Source: GCA-2687025 sp964473525
GTDB taxonomy: Bacteria; Poribacteria; WGA-4E; GCA-2687025
Assembly (NCBI GenBank): GCA_964473525.1
Contig: CAYYPK010000030.1
Span: 1 to 64,000, forward strand
DNA: 64,000 nucleotides
Direction of reading: 5' to 3'
Part shown: positions 57,129 through 64,000 of the stretch, in pieces
How positions within the stretch are numbered: the first letter of the stretch is position 1
Layout: every line of letters begins with the position of its first letter
Position numbers and translations under genes: made by a program
Notes under the pieces: model-generated
What the model was told of the DNA's origin: nothing
Database searches by the model: none
The model's input: only the letters and a program-made list of their open reading frames with translations

Positions 57129-59575
57129 CAAGGATTGCTGGCGCGCCCGTCTGGGGTCGCGCTCTTAAGTCGAAGTGGCTGCGGGTCGATCTTTCGGTCG
57201 CTGCCTTCGTGCTGGCGCTGAACGCCGTCGCGACGGTGGTGGCGCACGCGGCCGACACCGTGGTGAAGGACCGCCCGCCGCTCCCGCTCATCTGGTGGGT
57301 CGCGCCGGTCGGGTCGGTCGTGGCGCTCCTATTTGCGTACGTCTTCTTCCGGTCGGTGGTCTCGAGGGACGAGGGCACGCCGGAGATGATCGAGATCGCA
57401 CAGGCGGTGCGCGAAGGGGCCATGGCGTACCTGAAGCGGCAGTACAAGGTCGTCGCCGTCATCTTTGCCGTGCTGTTCGTGATCTTCCTGATCATGGCGT
57501 TCGGCATGAAGGCGCAGAACACGGTCGTGCCGTTCGCGTTCCTAACGGGTGGGCTGTTTTCAGGGCTGTGCGGGTTCTTCGGGATGAAGACCGCCACGCA
57601 GGCGTCGGCGCGCACGACGCACGCGGCGCGGAGTAGCCTTAACGCCGGCTTGCAGGTGGCGTTCCGCGCGGGCGCGGTGATGGGTCTTGTGGTCGTCGGC
57701 TTCGCCCTCCTGGACATTACCGGCTGGTTCCTGGCGCTCTACTATCTCTTCCCGGCTAGCTTCTTCAGCGGCAACCCGTTGCCGCAGATCACGGTCATCA
57801 TGCTGAGCTTCGGGATGGGGGCCTCCACCCAGGCGCTGTTTGCGCGCGTGGGCGGCGGGATCTACACGAAGGCCGCTGACGTCGGCGCGGACATCGTGGG
57901 GAAGGTGGAAGCAGGCCTCCCCGAGGACGACCCACGCAACGCGGCGACCATCGCGGACAACGTTGGTGACAACGTCGGCGATGTCGCGGGCATGGGCGCG
58001 GACCTGTACGAGTCCTACGCTGGGTCCATCCTCGCTACGGCCGCCCTGGGCGTTGCCGCCGTCTCGGTGCAGGCGCGCAAGACCCCGGAGTTCTTGCAGA
58101 TTGACGGCGTTGCGATTTCCGAGATGGCGATGCAGTTGAAGTACCTCGCCGCGCCGATGGTGCTGGCGGGTATCGGCATCTTCCTCTCCATCCTGGGCGT
58201 GTACGTGGTCCGTGCGAACGAGAACGCGACGATGCGCAGCCTGCTCAACGCGTTGTCTCGTAGCGTGAACCTCAGCTCAATCGCCATCGCCGCTGCGGCG
58301 ATCGGCGTGCTGCATATGCTCGAAATCCCCAACATGTGGAACGTGTGGGGAGCGATCGTCGTGGGTCTCGTGTCGGGAATCATCATCGGCAAGGCGACGG
58401 AGTACTACACGTCGCACGAGTACAAGCCGACGCAGAAGCTGTCGGAGCAGGCTCTCACCGGCGCGGGCACGACGATCATCGACGGCATCGCCGTGGGGAT
58501 GATGTCCACCGGCATTCCGGTCGTCACCATCGTCATTGCCATCATACTCAGCTACTACCTCCCAGGCGGCGGACAGAGCCCGCTGCTCGGCCTCTATGGC
58601 ATTGGCATCGCCGCCGTGGGGATGCTGTCCACGCTGGGTCTAACTCTGGCCACGGACGCGTACGGGCCTATCGCTGACAATGCCGGCGGCAACGCCGAGA
58701 TGTCGGGCCTGCCGCCGGAAGTGCGGCAGCGCACCGACCAGTTGGACGCTCTGGGTAACACTACCGCAGCGACCGGCAAGGGCTTCGCCATCGGCTCGGC
58801 GGCTCTCACCGCCATGGCGCTCCTCGCCGCGTACATCGAGGAGATCCGCTTCGGGCTGATGCACCTGGCGCACATGACAGACCTCAGCATTGATGCGCTT
58901 GACGCGAACCTGCAGCCGATCAAGGTGGATGTGCCCATTGAGCAGGCTACCATCGCACACTTCATGGATTACTACGACGTCACGCTCATGAACCCGAACG
59001 TCCTCGTGGGGCTGTTCATGGGGTCCGTGATGGCGTTCTTCTTCTGCGCGCTGACCATGAAGGCGGTCGGTCGCGCGGCGGGAGCCATGGTCGACGAGGT
59101 GCGGCGGCAAATCCGCGAGATACCAGGCATCATGGAGGGCGAGACCAAGCCGGACTACGCGCGCTGCGTGGAGATCTCCACGGTTGGCGCTCAGCGTGAG
59201 ATGGTCGTGCCATCGCTGCTCGCCATCGCTGCTCCCATCGTCGTCGGGATCCTGTTTAGCGTACCTGGCGTGCTTGGGCTGCTCGCGGGCGGGCTTGCCG
59301 CGGGCTTCGTCCTCGCCGTCATGATGGCGAACGCGGGCGGCGCGTGGGACAACGCCAAGAAGTACATTGAGGAAGGACACCACGGCGGCAAAGGCTCGGA
59401 AGCGCACAAAGCCGCCGTTGTCGGCGACACCGTGGGCGATCCCTTCAAGGACACGTCCGGTCCCTCGCTGAACATCCTCATCAAGCTGATGGCGATGGTG
59501 TCCATCGTGTTCGCGGGCTTCATCGCCAAATACGCCGGCACGTCGGGGATTCTCGAGAACATACTCGGCGGTTAG
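57125..59575 (+). CDS. hppA: Membrane-bound ion-translocating pyrophosphatase, K+-dependent type
   Basis: The 816-aa protein with about 16 hydrophobic segments is a membrane pyrophosphatase pumping H+ or Na+ at the expense of PPi. Diagnostic motifs are DVGADIVGKVEAGLPEDDPRN, the DNVGDNVGDVAGMGADLYESY catalytic region and DNAGGNAEMSGLP. The sequence GNTTAATGKG, with Ala where K+-independent enzymes have Lys, marks the K+-dependent class. At 816 aa it is longer than the roughly 700 aa norm, with a longer N-terminus and a longer loop near residues 575-620. A perfect hairpin follows. Confidence 0.95.
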   Translation: MTRIAGAPVWGRALKSKWLRVDLSVAAFVLALNAVATVVAHAADTVVKDRPPLPLIWWVAPVGSVVALLFAYVFFRSVVSRDEGTPEMIEIAQAVREGAMAYLKRQYKVVAVIFAVLFVIFLIMAFGMKAQNTVVPFAFLTGGLFSGLCGFFGMKTATQASARTTHAARSSLNAGLQVAFRAGAVMGLVVVGFALLDITGWFLALYYLFPASFFSGNPLPQITVIMLSFGMGASTQALFARVGGGIYTKAADVGADIVGKVEAGLPEDDPRNAATIADNVGDNVGDVAGMGADLYESYAGSILATAALGVAAVSVQARKTPEFLQIDGVAISEMAMQLKYLAAPMVLAGIGIFLSILGVYVVRANENATMRSLLNALSRSVNLSSIAIAAAAIGVLHMLEIPNMWNVWGAIVVGLVSGIIIGKATEYYTSHEYKPTQKLSEQALTGAGTTIIDGIAVGMMSTGIPVVTIVIAIILSYYLPGGGQSPLLGLYGIGIAAVGMLSTLGLTLATDAYGPIADNAGGNAEMSGLPPEVRQRTDQLDALGNTTAATGKGFAIGSAALTAMALLAAYIEEIRFGLMHLAHMTDLSIDALDANLQPIKVDVPIEQATIAHFMDYYDVTLMNPNVLVGLFMGSVMAFFFCALTMKAVGRAAGAMVDEVRRQIREIPGIMEGETKPDYARCVEISTVGAQREMVVPSLLAIAAPIVVGILFSVPGVLGLLAGGLAAGFVLAVMMANAGGAWDNAKKYIEEGHHGGKGSEAHKAAVVGDTVGDPFKDTSGPSLNILIKLMAMVSIVFAGFIAKYAGTSGILENILGG

Positions 59576-59600
59576 TTGACCCGTATCAGACTCGCGACCG

Positions 59601-59628
59601 GAGTGGGGCGGCGCAAGCCGCCCCACTC
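59601..59628 (+). terminator. Hairpin after hppA
   Basis: GAGTGGGGCGGC (59601-59612) pairs perfectly with GCCGCCCCACTC (59617-59628) around a GCAA tetraloop, a 12-bp stem. No U-tract follows. One of the most stable-looking stems in the window. Confidence 0.65.
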
Positions 59629-59677
59629 TCGCGTACGCCGGCCGGGCGTCGTGCCCTCGCATGGGAAGGGGCACGCC

Positions 59678-60054
59678 ATGTGCGGAGCGGGTCGGACGGC
59701 TGTCGCCTGGCTTACCTGCGTGGCGGCCGGGGTAGGATGCGCCGCCGACGCACCCAAACCCTGTGAGGACGGGCGGTCGGCTCCCCGAGCCGGGCCTCTG
59801 AGTCCGGCGACGGATTGGCGCCCTGTGCTGGTCAGCATGTCGCCGTGGAGGATGTCGTGCCGACTGGCGGTGGGACTGAGGCGACGTTCCGCTGGAGCTC
59901 TGGCCCTGGTCGCGTGGCGGCACACCTCGACGGCATGGGGCATGTGCTACCTGGCGTCCCGCGCGCGCGGGCGCTCCGCCTGCGCGCGCCCAACGGGGCG
60001 TTGCGGTGGGACTTGGGCGGACGGCGCCGATTCACGCACGTCTATCCCGAGTGA
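59678..60054 (+). pseudogene. Small putative lipoprotein, apparently frameshifted
   Basis: An ATG at 59678 with GGAAGGGG upstream starts MCGAGRTAVAWLTCVAAGVGC, a lipoprotein-like signal. Around 59800-59840 the sensible reading moves to another frame (VAVEDVVPTGGGTEATFRW onward) and runs to TGA near 60054, ending RRRFTHVYPE. Neither frame alone looks like a full protein. This may be a real decayed gene or an error near the scaffold join at 60111. Function unknown. Confidence 0.4.
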
Positions 60055-60110
60055 AGGTCACGCGCGCGGCGTGTGACCGATCGACCCAGGATCCGGGGCG
60101 TCGGCAGTCC

Positions 60111-60120
60111 NNNNNNNNNN
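60111..60120. other. Scaffold gap (ten N)
   Basis: Ten consecutive N mark an assembly join of unknown true length. Gene order across it should not be trusted without further data. Confidence 0.99.
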
Positions 60121-60125
60121 GTGTG

Positions 60126-60770
60126 CTACTTGAGGAGGCCGTCCCGCAGGAGATCCTCGGGCGAGCTGCTGTCTCCGCCCGTCGCGGGGCCCTCCGGCTC
60201 CGCCGGGGCGTCTGGCGCCTTCGAGCCGCCGGGGCCGAGGATCTGGATCTCCTTAATCTCCACCCGGACGTTCGTCTCGTCCCGCACCTCGGTGTAGATG
60301 CCGTTCTTCACGATGGCCACGTCGCGCTGGGCCCTATCGTTGATCCCTTCGGTTACGCGGATCTTCACGCCGCTTGCCCTTACGAGACCTATGGGGTTCA
60401 GCACGAGTTTCGGCCCTATGAGACCGGCGTACTTGCTGTTGAGCTCCCAGCCGTTCGACGCTGTCTCAAAGTACAAGTCGAGGGCCATGATCTCATCTGA
60501 GTGGATGACGATCTTCCTAATCGTCCGCTCCGTGGGGAACAGCACGACGGCCTCGGTCGGCGGTGACTCGAACCGGGGCGTCTCGTCGATCGCGATAGTG
60601 CGTTCGGACAGGCCTCCGCTGCGCGGATCGCCGTCTACCCAGCTCGGGTGAACGGCTAGGGTACCGGGCATGAGGGCGAGGTTCACGTTGGGCTGCGGCA
60701 CGATGACCCCGCAACCCGACAGCAGTATAAGCGTGACCAATACGATCGGCGCGGTCCGGCGCATATGCAT
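60126..60770 (-). CDS. Putative lipoprotein, paralogue A
   Basis: The 214-aa protein has a lipoprotein signal (PIVLVTLILLSGCGV, lipobox LSGC). The body shares the pattern PPTEAVVLFPTERTIRKIVIHSDEI and LDLYFETASNGWELNSKY, then SGVKIRV, with its neighbour, resembling a galactose-binding (F5/8 type C-like) fold. It ends SSSPEDLLRDGLLK. ATG 60770 follows GGGAG. Probably anchored to a membrane, function unknown. It ends next to the scaffold gap. Confidence 0.75.
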   Translation of the reverse strand: MHMRRTAPIVLVTLILLSGCGVIVPQPNVNLALMPGTLAVHPSWVDGDPRSGGLSERTIAIDETPRFESPPTEAVVLFPTERTIRKIVIHSDEIMALDLYFETASNGWELNSKYAGLIGPKLVLNPIGLVRASGVKIRVTEGINDRAQRDVAIVKNGIYTEVRDETNVRVEIKEIQILGPGGSKAPDAPAEPEGPATGGDSSSPEDLLRDGLLK

Positions 60771-60975
60771 CGTCGCTCCCTTGCGTGAGACGTGCCCGAC
60801 GCTCGACGGATTCCCTGTGCGGAACGCCGTCATGTGTGTTGCATCGGCGCGGCTGAGCCACGCCCTACGCACGGCGGCGACGGGCGCCCGCCGAACAGGC
60901 CCCGGGGCGCCAGTGAGAACCATGTGGCGCGCCGGGTCGCCAGGAGTGGTGAGCTGCTGGTCCCGTGGGTCGTAG

Positions 60976-61638
60976 TCAGTTGAGCAGCCCGTCCAGGAGC
61001 AGATCCTCGGGAGTACTACTCGCGTCCTCGGTCGTCTCGGAGGCGTCCTCCTCCGCGGCGGGGTCGACAGCCTTCGCGGTCGCTGGCCCGAGAACCTCGA
61101 TCTCCTTGATCTCTACCGGAGCGTTCGTGGCGCCCGTAATCCAGGTGAATCCGCCGGTCCGCTCCACGTTCTCCTGCCGTATCTTCTTGTCGCCCGTGCC
61201 TTTGCGGATACGGAGCTTCACGCCGCTGGCGCTTACCAGACGTCTGCACTTTAGCACGATCTTCGGTCCCTTCAGACCGTCGTATCTGTCGTGGAGCATC
61301 CAGCCGCTCGTGGGGGTTTCGAACAGCAGGTCGAGGCTCATGATCTGATCTGAGTGGACGACGATCTTGGTAATCGTCCTCTCGGCGGGGAGCAGCACCA
61401 CTGCTTCCGTCGGCGGGGAGGTGAGCCCAGAGCGCCTGGTGCTGTCGTCCGCAGGCGGCTCGGACGCGCCCGAGATACGCAGGTCGCCGTCGATCAGACC
61501 CGGGTGGTTCGCGCGGGTACCCTCCAGGAGCGCGAAGTTCTCGCTCGGCTGTGGCGCGAACATCTTCTGGACGCCTGAGCAACCCGACAGCAATACGAGC
61601 GCGACCAGTGCGATCGGCGCGGTTCGGTGGATCTGCAT
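60976..61638 (-). CDS. Putative lipoprotein, paralogue B
   Basis: The 220-aa protein has a lipoprotein signal (PIALVALVLLSGCSGV) and the same domain as its neighbour (TEAVVLLPAERTITKIVVHSDQI, LDLLFETPTSGW, PKIVLKCRRLVSASGVKLRI), ending SSTPEDLLLDGLLN. The region just upstream of each ATG also matches (CTCCCTTGCGTGAGAC on the plus strand), so gene plus leader was duplicated. The shared C-terminal PEDLLxDGLL may be a docking motif; inferred. Confidence 0.78.
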   Translation of the reverse strand: MQIHRTAPIALVALVLLSGCSGVQKMFAPQPSENFALLEGTRANHPGLIDGDLRISGASEPPADDSTRRSGLTSPPTEAVVLLPAERTITKIVVHSDQIMSLDLLFETPTSGWMLHDRYDGLKGPKIVLKCRRLVSASGVKLRIRKGTGDKKIRQENVERTGGFTWITGATNAPVEIKEIEVLGPATAKAVDPAAEEDASETTEDASSTPEDLLLDGLLN

Positions 61639-61662
61639 TGCCGCTCCCTTGCGTGAGACTTG

Positions 61663-62592
61663 CTAGAGGCTGGACACGTCGAACGCTATCTCTTCGAAGA
61701 ACGGAGCCACATCCGCTCCCGTCACATCGTTGAGGGTGTCCACGATGGTGGCCAGCGATAGGCCAGTACCAGACAGATGCGCCTTGGTGCGCAGCAACTC
61801 TTGGAAGAAGAGCGGGTACACATGCGCGCCATACCGTCTGCTGATTTCGCGGACGATGGCATAGGCGGACCCGTACGTCTCCAGGCTTCTCTCGGGCAGC
61901 CCACTCTCGTGTCCGCGCCACGTCTGGATCACGTTGTAGCCGCGATCGTCCAGACCAATGGGGGCAATCGTGAACTTCGCTAGGTCGATGCGCTTGCTCT
62001 TGCCGTAGTCGACCTCGACGAGGGTGGCTATCCCCTCCGCGAACCACGCCGGGAGGCGGTAGGCGCCCAAGAGCGCGTGGGTCATCTCGTGGGCGAGGAC
62101 CGTCCTGTCCTCGAACGACTCCTTGGCGAAGTAGATCACTGAGTTCTCACTGCCCTCGACCATGGCGCGACGGGTACCACTCTCCTGCCATGATGTGGCC
62201 GTGTAGGCATCGCTGGAGCTGCCGCGAAGCGTCGGAGCGATCACCACACGAAGCTCCTTGTTGGCCGCGAGGCCGAACAGCTCGCCGACGAATTCGTAGC
62301 CGCCGTTCAGGATCTCGCTCGCTTCCACACCGCGGTCGTGGCGCGCGGCCTGCGTCTCGTAGCCCGCCACCTGGTCGAAGGCGTGGTCGAATTCGAAGCG
62401 GAACCGCGTGTCACGGAACGTGTAGCCGTCCTCCAGCGCGCCGAGTCCACCCTCAATCACCTCGTACAGCTCCGCAGTCGAGTTCCCGCGCGCGTCTCTG
62501 ATGTGCTTGGGCAGCTTGCGCGGCCCCTGCGCGCAACCCAACGCGGCGAACCCGACGGCGACAAGCAAGGCGTAGGTCAGTCTTCGGTGCAC
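61663..62592 (-). CDS. HExxH zinc-peptidase-like lipoprotein
   Basis: The 309-aa protein has a lipobox near C20 (FAALGC). A gluzincin-like site is visible: H168-E-M-T-H172 (VLAHEMTHALL) and a downstream Glu, E186, in LPAWFAEGIAT, as in the peptidase MA-like group. The zinc site argues for real activity, perhaps on envelope proteins. It starts five bases after the TlpA-like gene and belongs to the same operon. Confidence 0.85.
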   Translation of the reverse strand: MHRRLTYALLVAVGFAALGCAQGPRKLPKHIRDARGNSTAELYEVIEGGLGALEDGYTFRDTRFRFEFDHAFDQVAGYETQAARHDRGVEASEILNGGYEFVGELFGLAANKELRVVIAPTLRGSSSDAYTATSWQESGTRRAMVEGSENSVIYFAKESFEDRTVLAHEMTHALLGAYRLPAWFAEGIATLVEVDYGKSKRIDLAKFTIAPIGLDDRGYNVIQTWRGHESGLPERSLETYGSAYAIVREISRRYGAHVYPLFFQELLRTKAHLSGTGLSLATIVDTLNDVTGADVAPFFEEIAFDVSSL

Positions 62593-62597
62593 CGCAT

Positions 62598-63182
62598 CTA
62601 TCCCTTTGACGCGTTGCTCACGGCGGCGAGGAAGCCTGCCTTTGACGGCGCGCCAACGAAGCTCTGCGCGATACGACCCTCGGCGTCTATGACGAACGTC
62701 GTTGGGATGCTAGTGACGCCTCCATAGAGACCGGCGACGCCTGCGGTGTCGATGGCCACGGGATACGTCATCCCACGCGCCTCCACGAAGTCGACCACCA
62801 CGTCCCTGCCCTTCCTGTCCAGTGATACGCCCAGAACCTCGACACGATCCGGCCCGACTTCCTCACGGATGGCTATCAGGTCTGGGATCTCGCGGACGCA
62901 GGGAGGGCACCACGTGGCCCAGAAGTTCAGCAGCACCACCTTGCCGCGGAAGTCCGACAGACGGATGCGGGCGCCGGACAGGTCGGTAAGTTCGAAGTCG
63001 GGCGCCGTCCGACGAACCGTCGCGCCATCGGCGGTGGCAACGGCGTTCGTGGGCCGCCCGGCTCTCATGCGCGCGAGGCGATCGGCGGCCGTGCCGGGCT
63101 CGAGGCAGCCCAGAAGGGCGACTGCCATCGCGAGCGTCAGGGCCGATGTCAGCACACGCACGGTGCAATTCGCTATTCGCAT
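62598..63182 (-). CDS. TlpA-like thioredoxin-fold lipoprotein
   Basis: The 194-aa protein has a lipoprotein-like signal (LTSALTLAMAVALLGC) and a redoxin domain with TAPDFELTDLSGARIRLSDFRGK-type start and the active site WCPPC (C92, C95), then SIPTTFVIDAEGRIAQ. TlpA/ResA proteins reduce disulfides outside the membrane, for example in cytochrome c maturation. ATG 63182 has GAGGA upstream. It is the first gene of the envelope operon. Confidence 0.93.
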   Translation of the reverse strand: MRIANCTVRVLTSALTLAMAVALLGCLEPGTAADRLARMRAGRPTNAVATADGATVRRTAPDFELTDLSGARIRLSDFRGKVVLLNFWATWCPPCVREIPDLIAIREEVGPDRVEVLGVSLDRKGRDVVVDFVEARGMTYPVAIDTAGVAGLYGGVTSIPTTFVIDAEGRIAQSFVGAPSKAGFLAAVSNASKG

Positions 63183-63254
63183 GCACAACGTCCTCAGGGC
63201 AGTTGAGTCAGCGTCGAGCGAGTGGGCAGGCATCGCTAACGCCTGGCAGTGCAA

Positions 63255-63283
63255 AGTATAGGTAGGTGGACAAGTCTAGGCAA
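63255..63283 (-). promoter_or_regulatory. RpoD-type promoter of the TlpA operon
   Basis: On the minus strand TTGCCT (63278-63283), 17-base spacer, TATACT (63255-63260). The -35 element overlaps the stop codon of the upstream gene. The leader would be about 66 bases. Confidence 0.65.
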
Positions 63284-64000
63284 TGTGCCGGTGGGTCTGG
63301 CGTCGATCTAGCCAGTCCACGGCGTAGTGCAGGATGTTCTCGGCGAGTGGCATGGACCATCGAAGGTCGTCGGGGGAGTCCGGGCCGACACCCATTACAA
63401 TGTAGAGCCCCTGCCCGTAGGGAAGCAACATGGCGGTCGCCGCCAGGTCGCCCTCGTGGGGGCCGTGCGTGGCCGCGGTCGCCAGGGGCACGTAGCGGTC
63501 GCTCCACTCCGACCACGCTACCGTCGGGGTCAGCTCTGAAAGGTCGAGCGCGTGCGGGGTGGTGAATATCTCCGCGCCTGCGTCGGTTGGGGTGACGACC
63601 CCGCTGACGGCGTCCGGTGTGACTGCTAGCGGGTCCGGGACCCAGGACAGCTTATTGCCCCGCGCGGGCCGCGTGTTGGGCGCCAGGCCGACCACGACGC
63701 CGCCCTTGGCGGCAAAGCGACGGATAGCCGTCTCGCTCCGGCGTGGCATGCCGTTCCTGCCCTGCAGGTTGGCGCCGTAGCCGACCCACAGAATCTCCGA
63801 CTTGTCCAGGTAGGGCATCGTCTGGACATCCACCCCGCGCACGAGCAACCGGTGGTCGCTCACCCTCTCGACTTCGCCCAAGCGTTGTAGTTCCTCGTCG
63901 CGCGCGCGCCCTTGGAGCATCCCCACTCGCATGGGCATCCGCTGCGTTGGCGCCGCGCCGGTCCACTCGCGGCGCTTGCGCAGGAACGGGAAGTACAGCA
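63276..64000 (-). CDS. Unrecognised protein, C-terminal part (continues beyond window)
   Basis: The frame is open to the right edge of the window, so the N-terminus is outside. The visible 240 or so residues start LYFPFLRKRREWTGAAPT and contain VLLVRGVDVQTMP-like and ILWVGYGANLQG strands, then GGVVVGLAPNTRP and MLLPYGQGLYIVMGVGPD. The alternation suggests an alpha/beta (amidotransferase-like) fold, but I cannot name it. It ends NILHYAVDWLDRRQTHRHIA. Confidence 0.7.
   Translation of the reverse strand, partial: LYFPFLRKRREWTGAAPTQRMPMRVGMLQGRARDEELQRLGEVERVSDHRLLVRGVDVQTMPYLDKSEILWVGYGANLQGRNGMPRRSETAIRRFAAKGGVVVGLAPNTRPARGNKLSWVPDPLAVTPDAVSGVVTPTDAGAEIFTTPHALDLSELTPTVAWSEWSDRYVPLATAATHGPHEGDLAATAMLLPYGQGLYIVMGVGPDSPDDLRWSMPLAENILHYAVDWLDRRQTHRHIA

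Noticed and set aside
1..64000. Insertion sequences, prophage or integrative elements
   Set aside because: I found no transposase, integrase, phage structural gene or terminal inverted repeats. The toxin-antitoxin pair alone is not enough to call a mobile element.

Overview
The window is a GC-rich (estimated by eye at about 63%) piece of a draft bacterial genome. A run of ten N at 60111-60120 marks a scaffold join. The lineage cannot be fixed from sequence alone. Zinc-type S14 and L36, a K+-type membrane pyrophosphatase, and accessory genes for L-fuconate dehydratase, ThuA, GH172/DUF2961, phytanoyl-CoA dioxygenase, DUF1552, a sulfatase-fold enzyme and many beta-propeller proteins resemble what is found in Poribacteria, Latescibacteria or Planctomycetes-like glycan-degrading heterotrophs. 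That placement is an inference.

Region 1 (1-14671) is a single fused S10-spc-alpha supercluster on the + strand: tuf 3' end, rpsJ, rplC, rplD, rplW, rplB, rpsS, rplV, rpsC, rplP, rpmC, rpsQ, rplN, rplX, rplE, rpsN, rpsH, rplF, rplR, rpsE, rplO, secY, adk, infA, rpmJ, rpsM, rpsK, rpoA, rplQ. rpmD (L30), map and rpsD (S4) are missing from their usual slots. S3 carries an 83-residue Gly/Arg-rich RGG-like tail and L29 a 70-residue C-terminal extension. The 3' ends of rplB and rpsM each carry a short tandem duplication that includes the stop codon.

Region 2 (14792-34765) is mixed metabolism and secretion: L-fuconate dehydratase, ThuA-like protein, subtilase, 8-oxoguanine glycosylase, uridine kinase, a frameshifted BNR-type propeller, malate dehydrogenase, a GH172 gene with a small partner, a PhyH dioxygenase, a D,D-carboxypeptidase, an M42 peptidase, a sugar isomerase-like TIM barrel, and an S55 (SpoIVB-like) protease in an operon with a second propeller.

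Region 3 (34895-44661) is a surface-glycan cluster. A five-gene minus-strand operon encodes a nucleotide-sugar dehydrogenase, a GT4, an epimerase, a second GT4 and a priming phosphoglycosyl transferase. On the plus strand lie a GT-C membrane glycosyltransferase and two Gfo/Idh/MocA oxidoreductases.

Region 4 (44722-55705) holds a BrnT toxin with an HTH antitoxin, two paralogous secreted proteins, a TolB-like propeller, a tightly coupled operon (SDR, sulfatase-fold enzyme with Thr at the formylglycine position, unknown 516-aa protein, GH51 arabinofuranosidase), a Tat-exported DUF1552 protein and a tRNA-Leu(CAG) gene.

Region 5 (55782-64000) has folC overlapping hppA, a broken small lipoprotein gene, the scaffold gap, and a minus-strand envelope operon (TlpA-like thioredoxin, HExxH lipoprotein, two paralogous lipoproteins), plus the edge of a further gene.

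Several intergenic regions hold recognisable RpoD-type promoters (TTGnnn, 16-18 nt, TAnnnT-like), and these helped correct gene starts. Hairpins at gene ends are perfect GC-rich stems but lack U-tracts.
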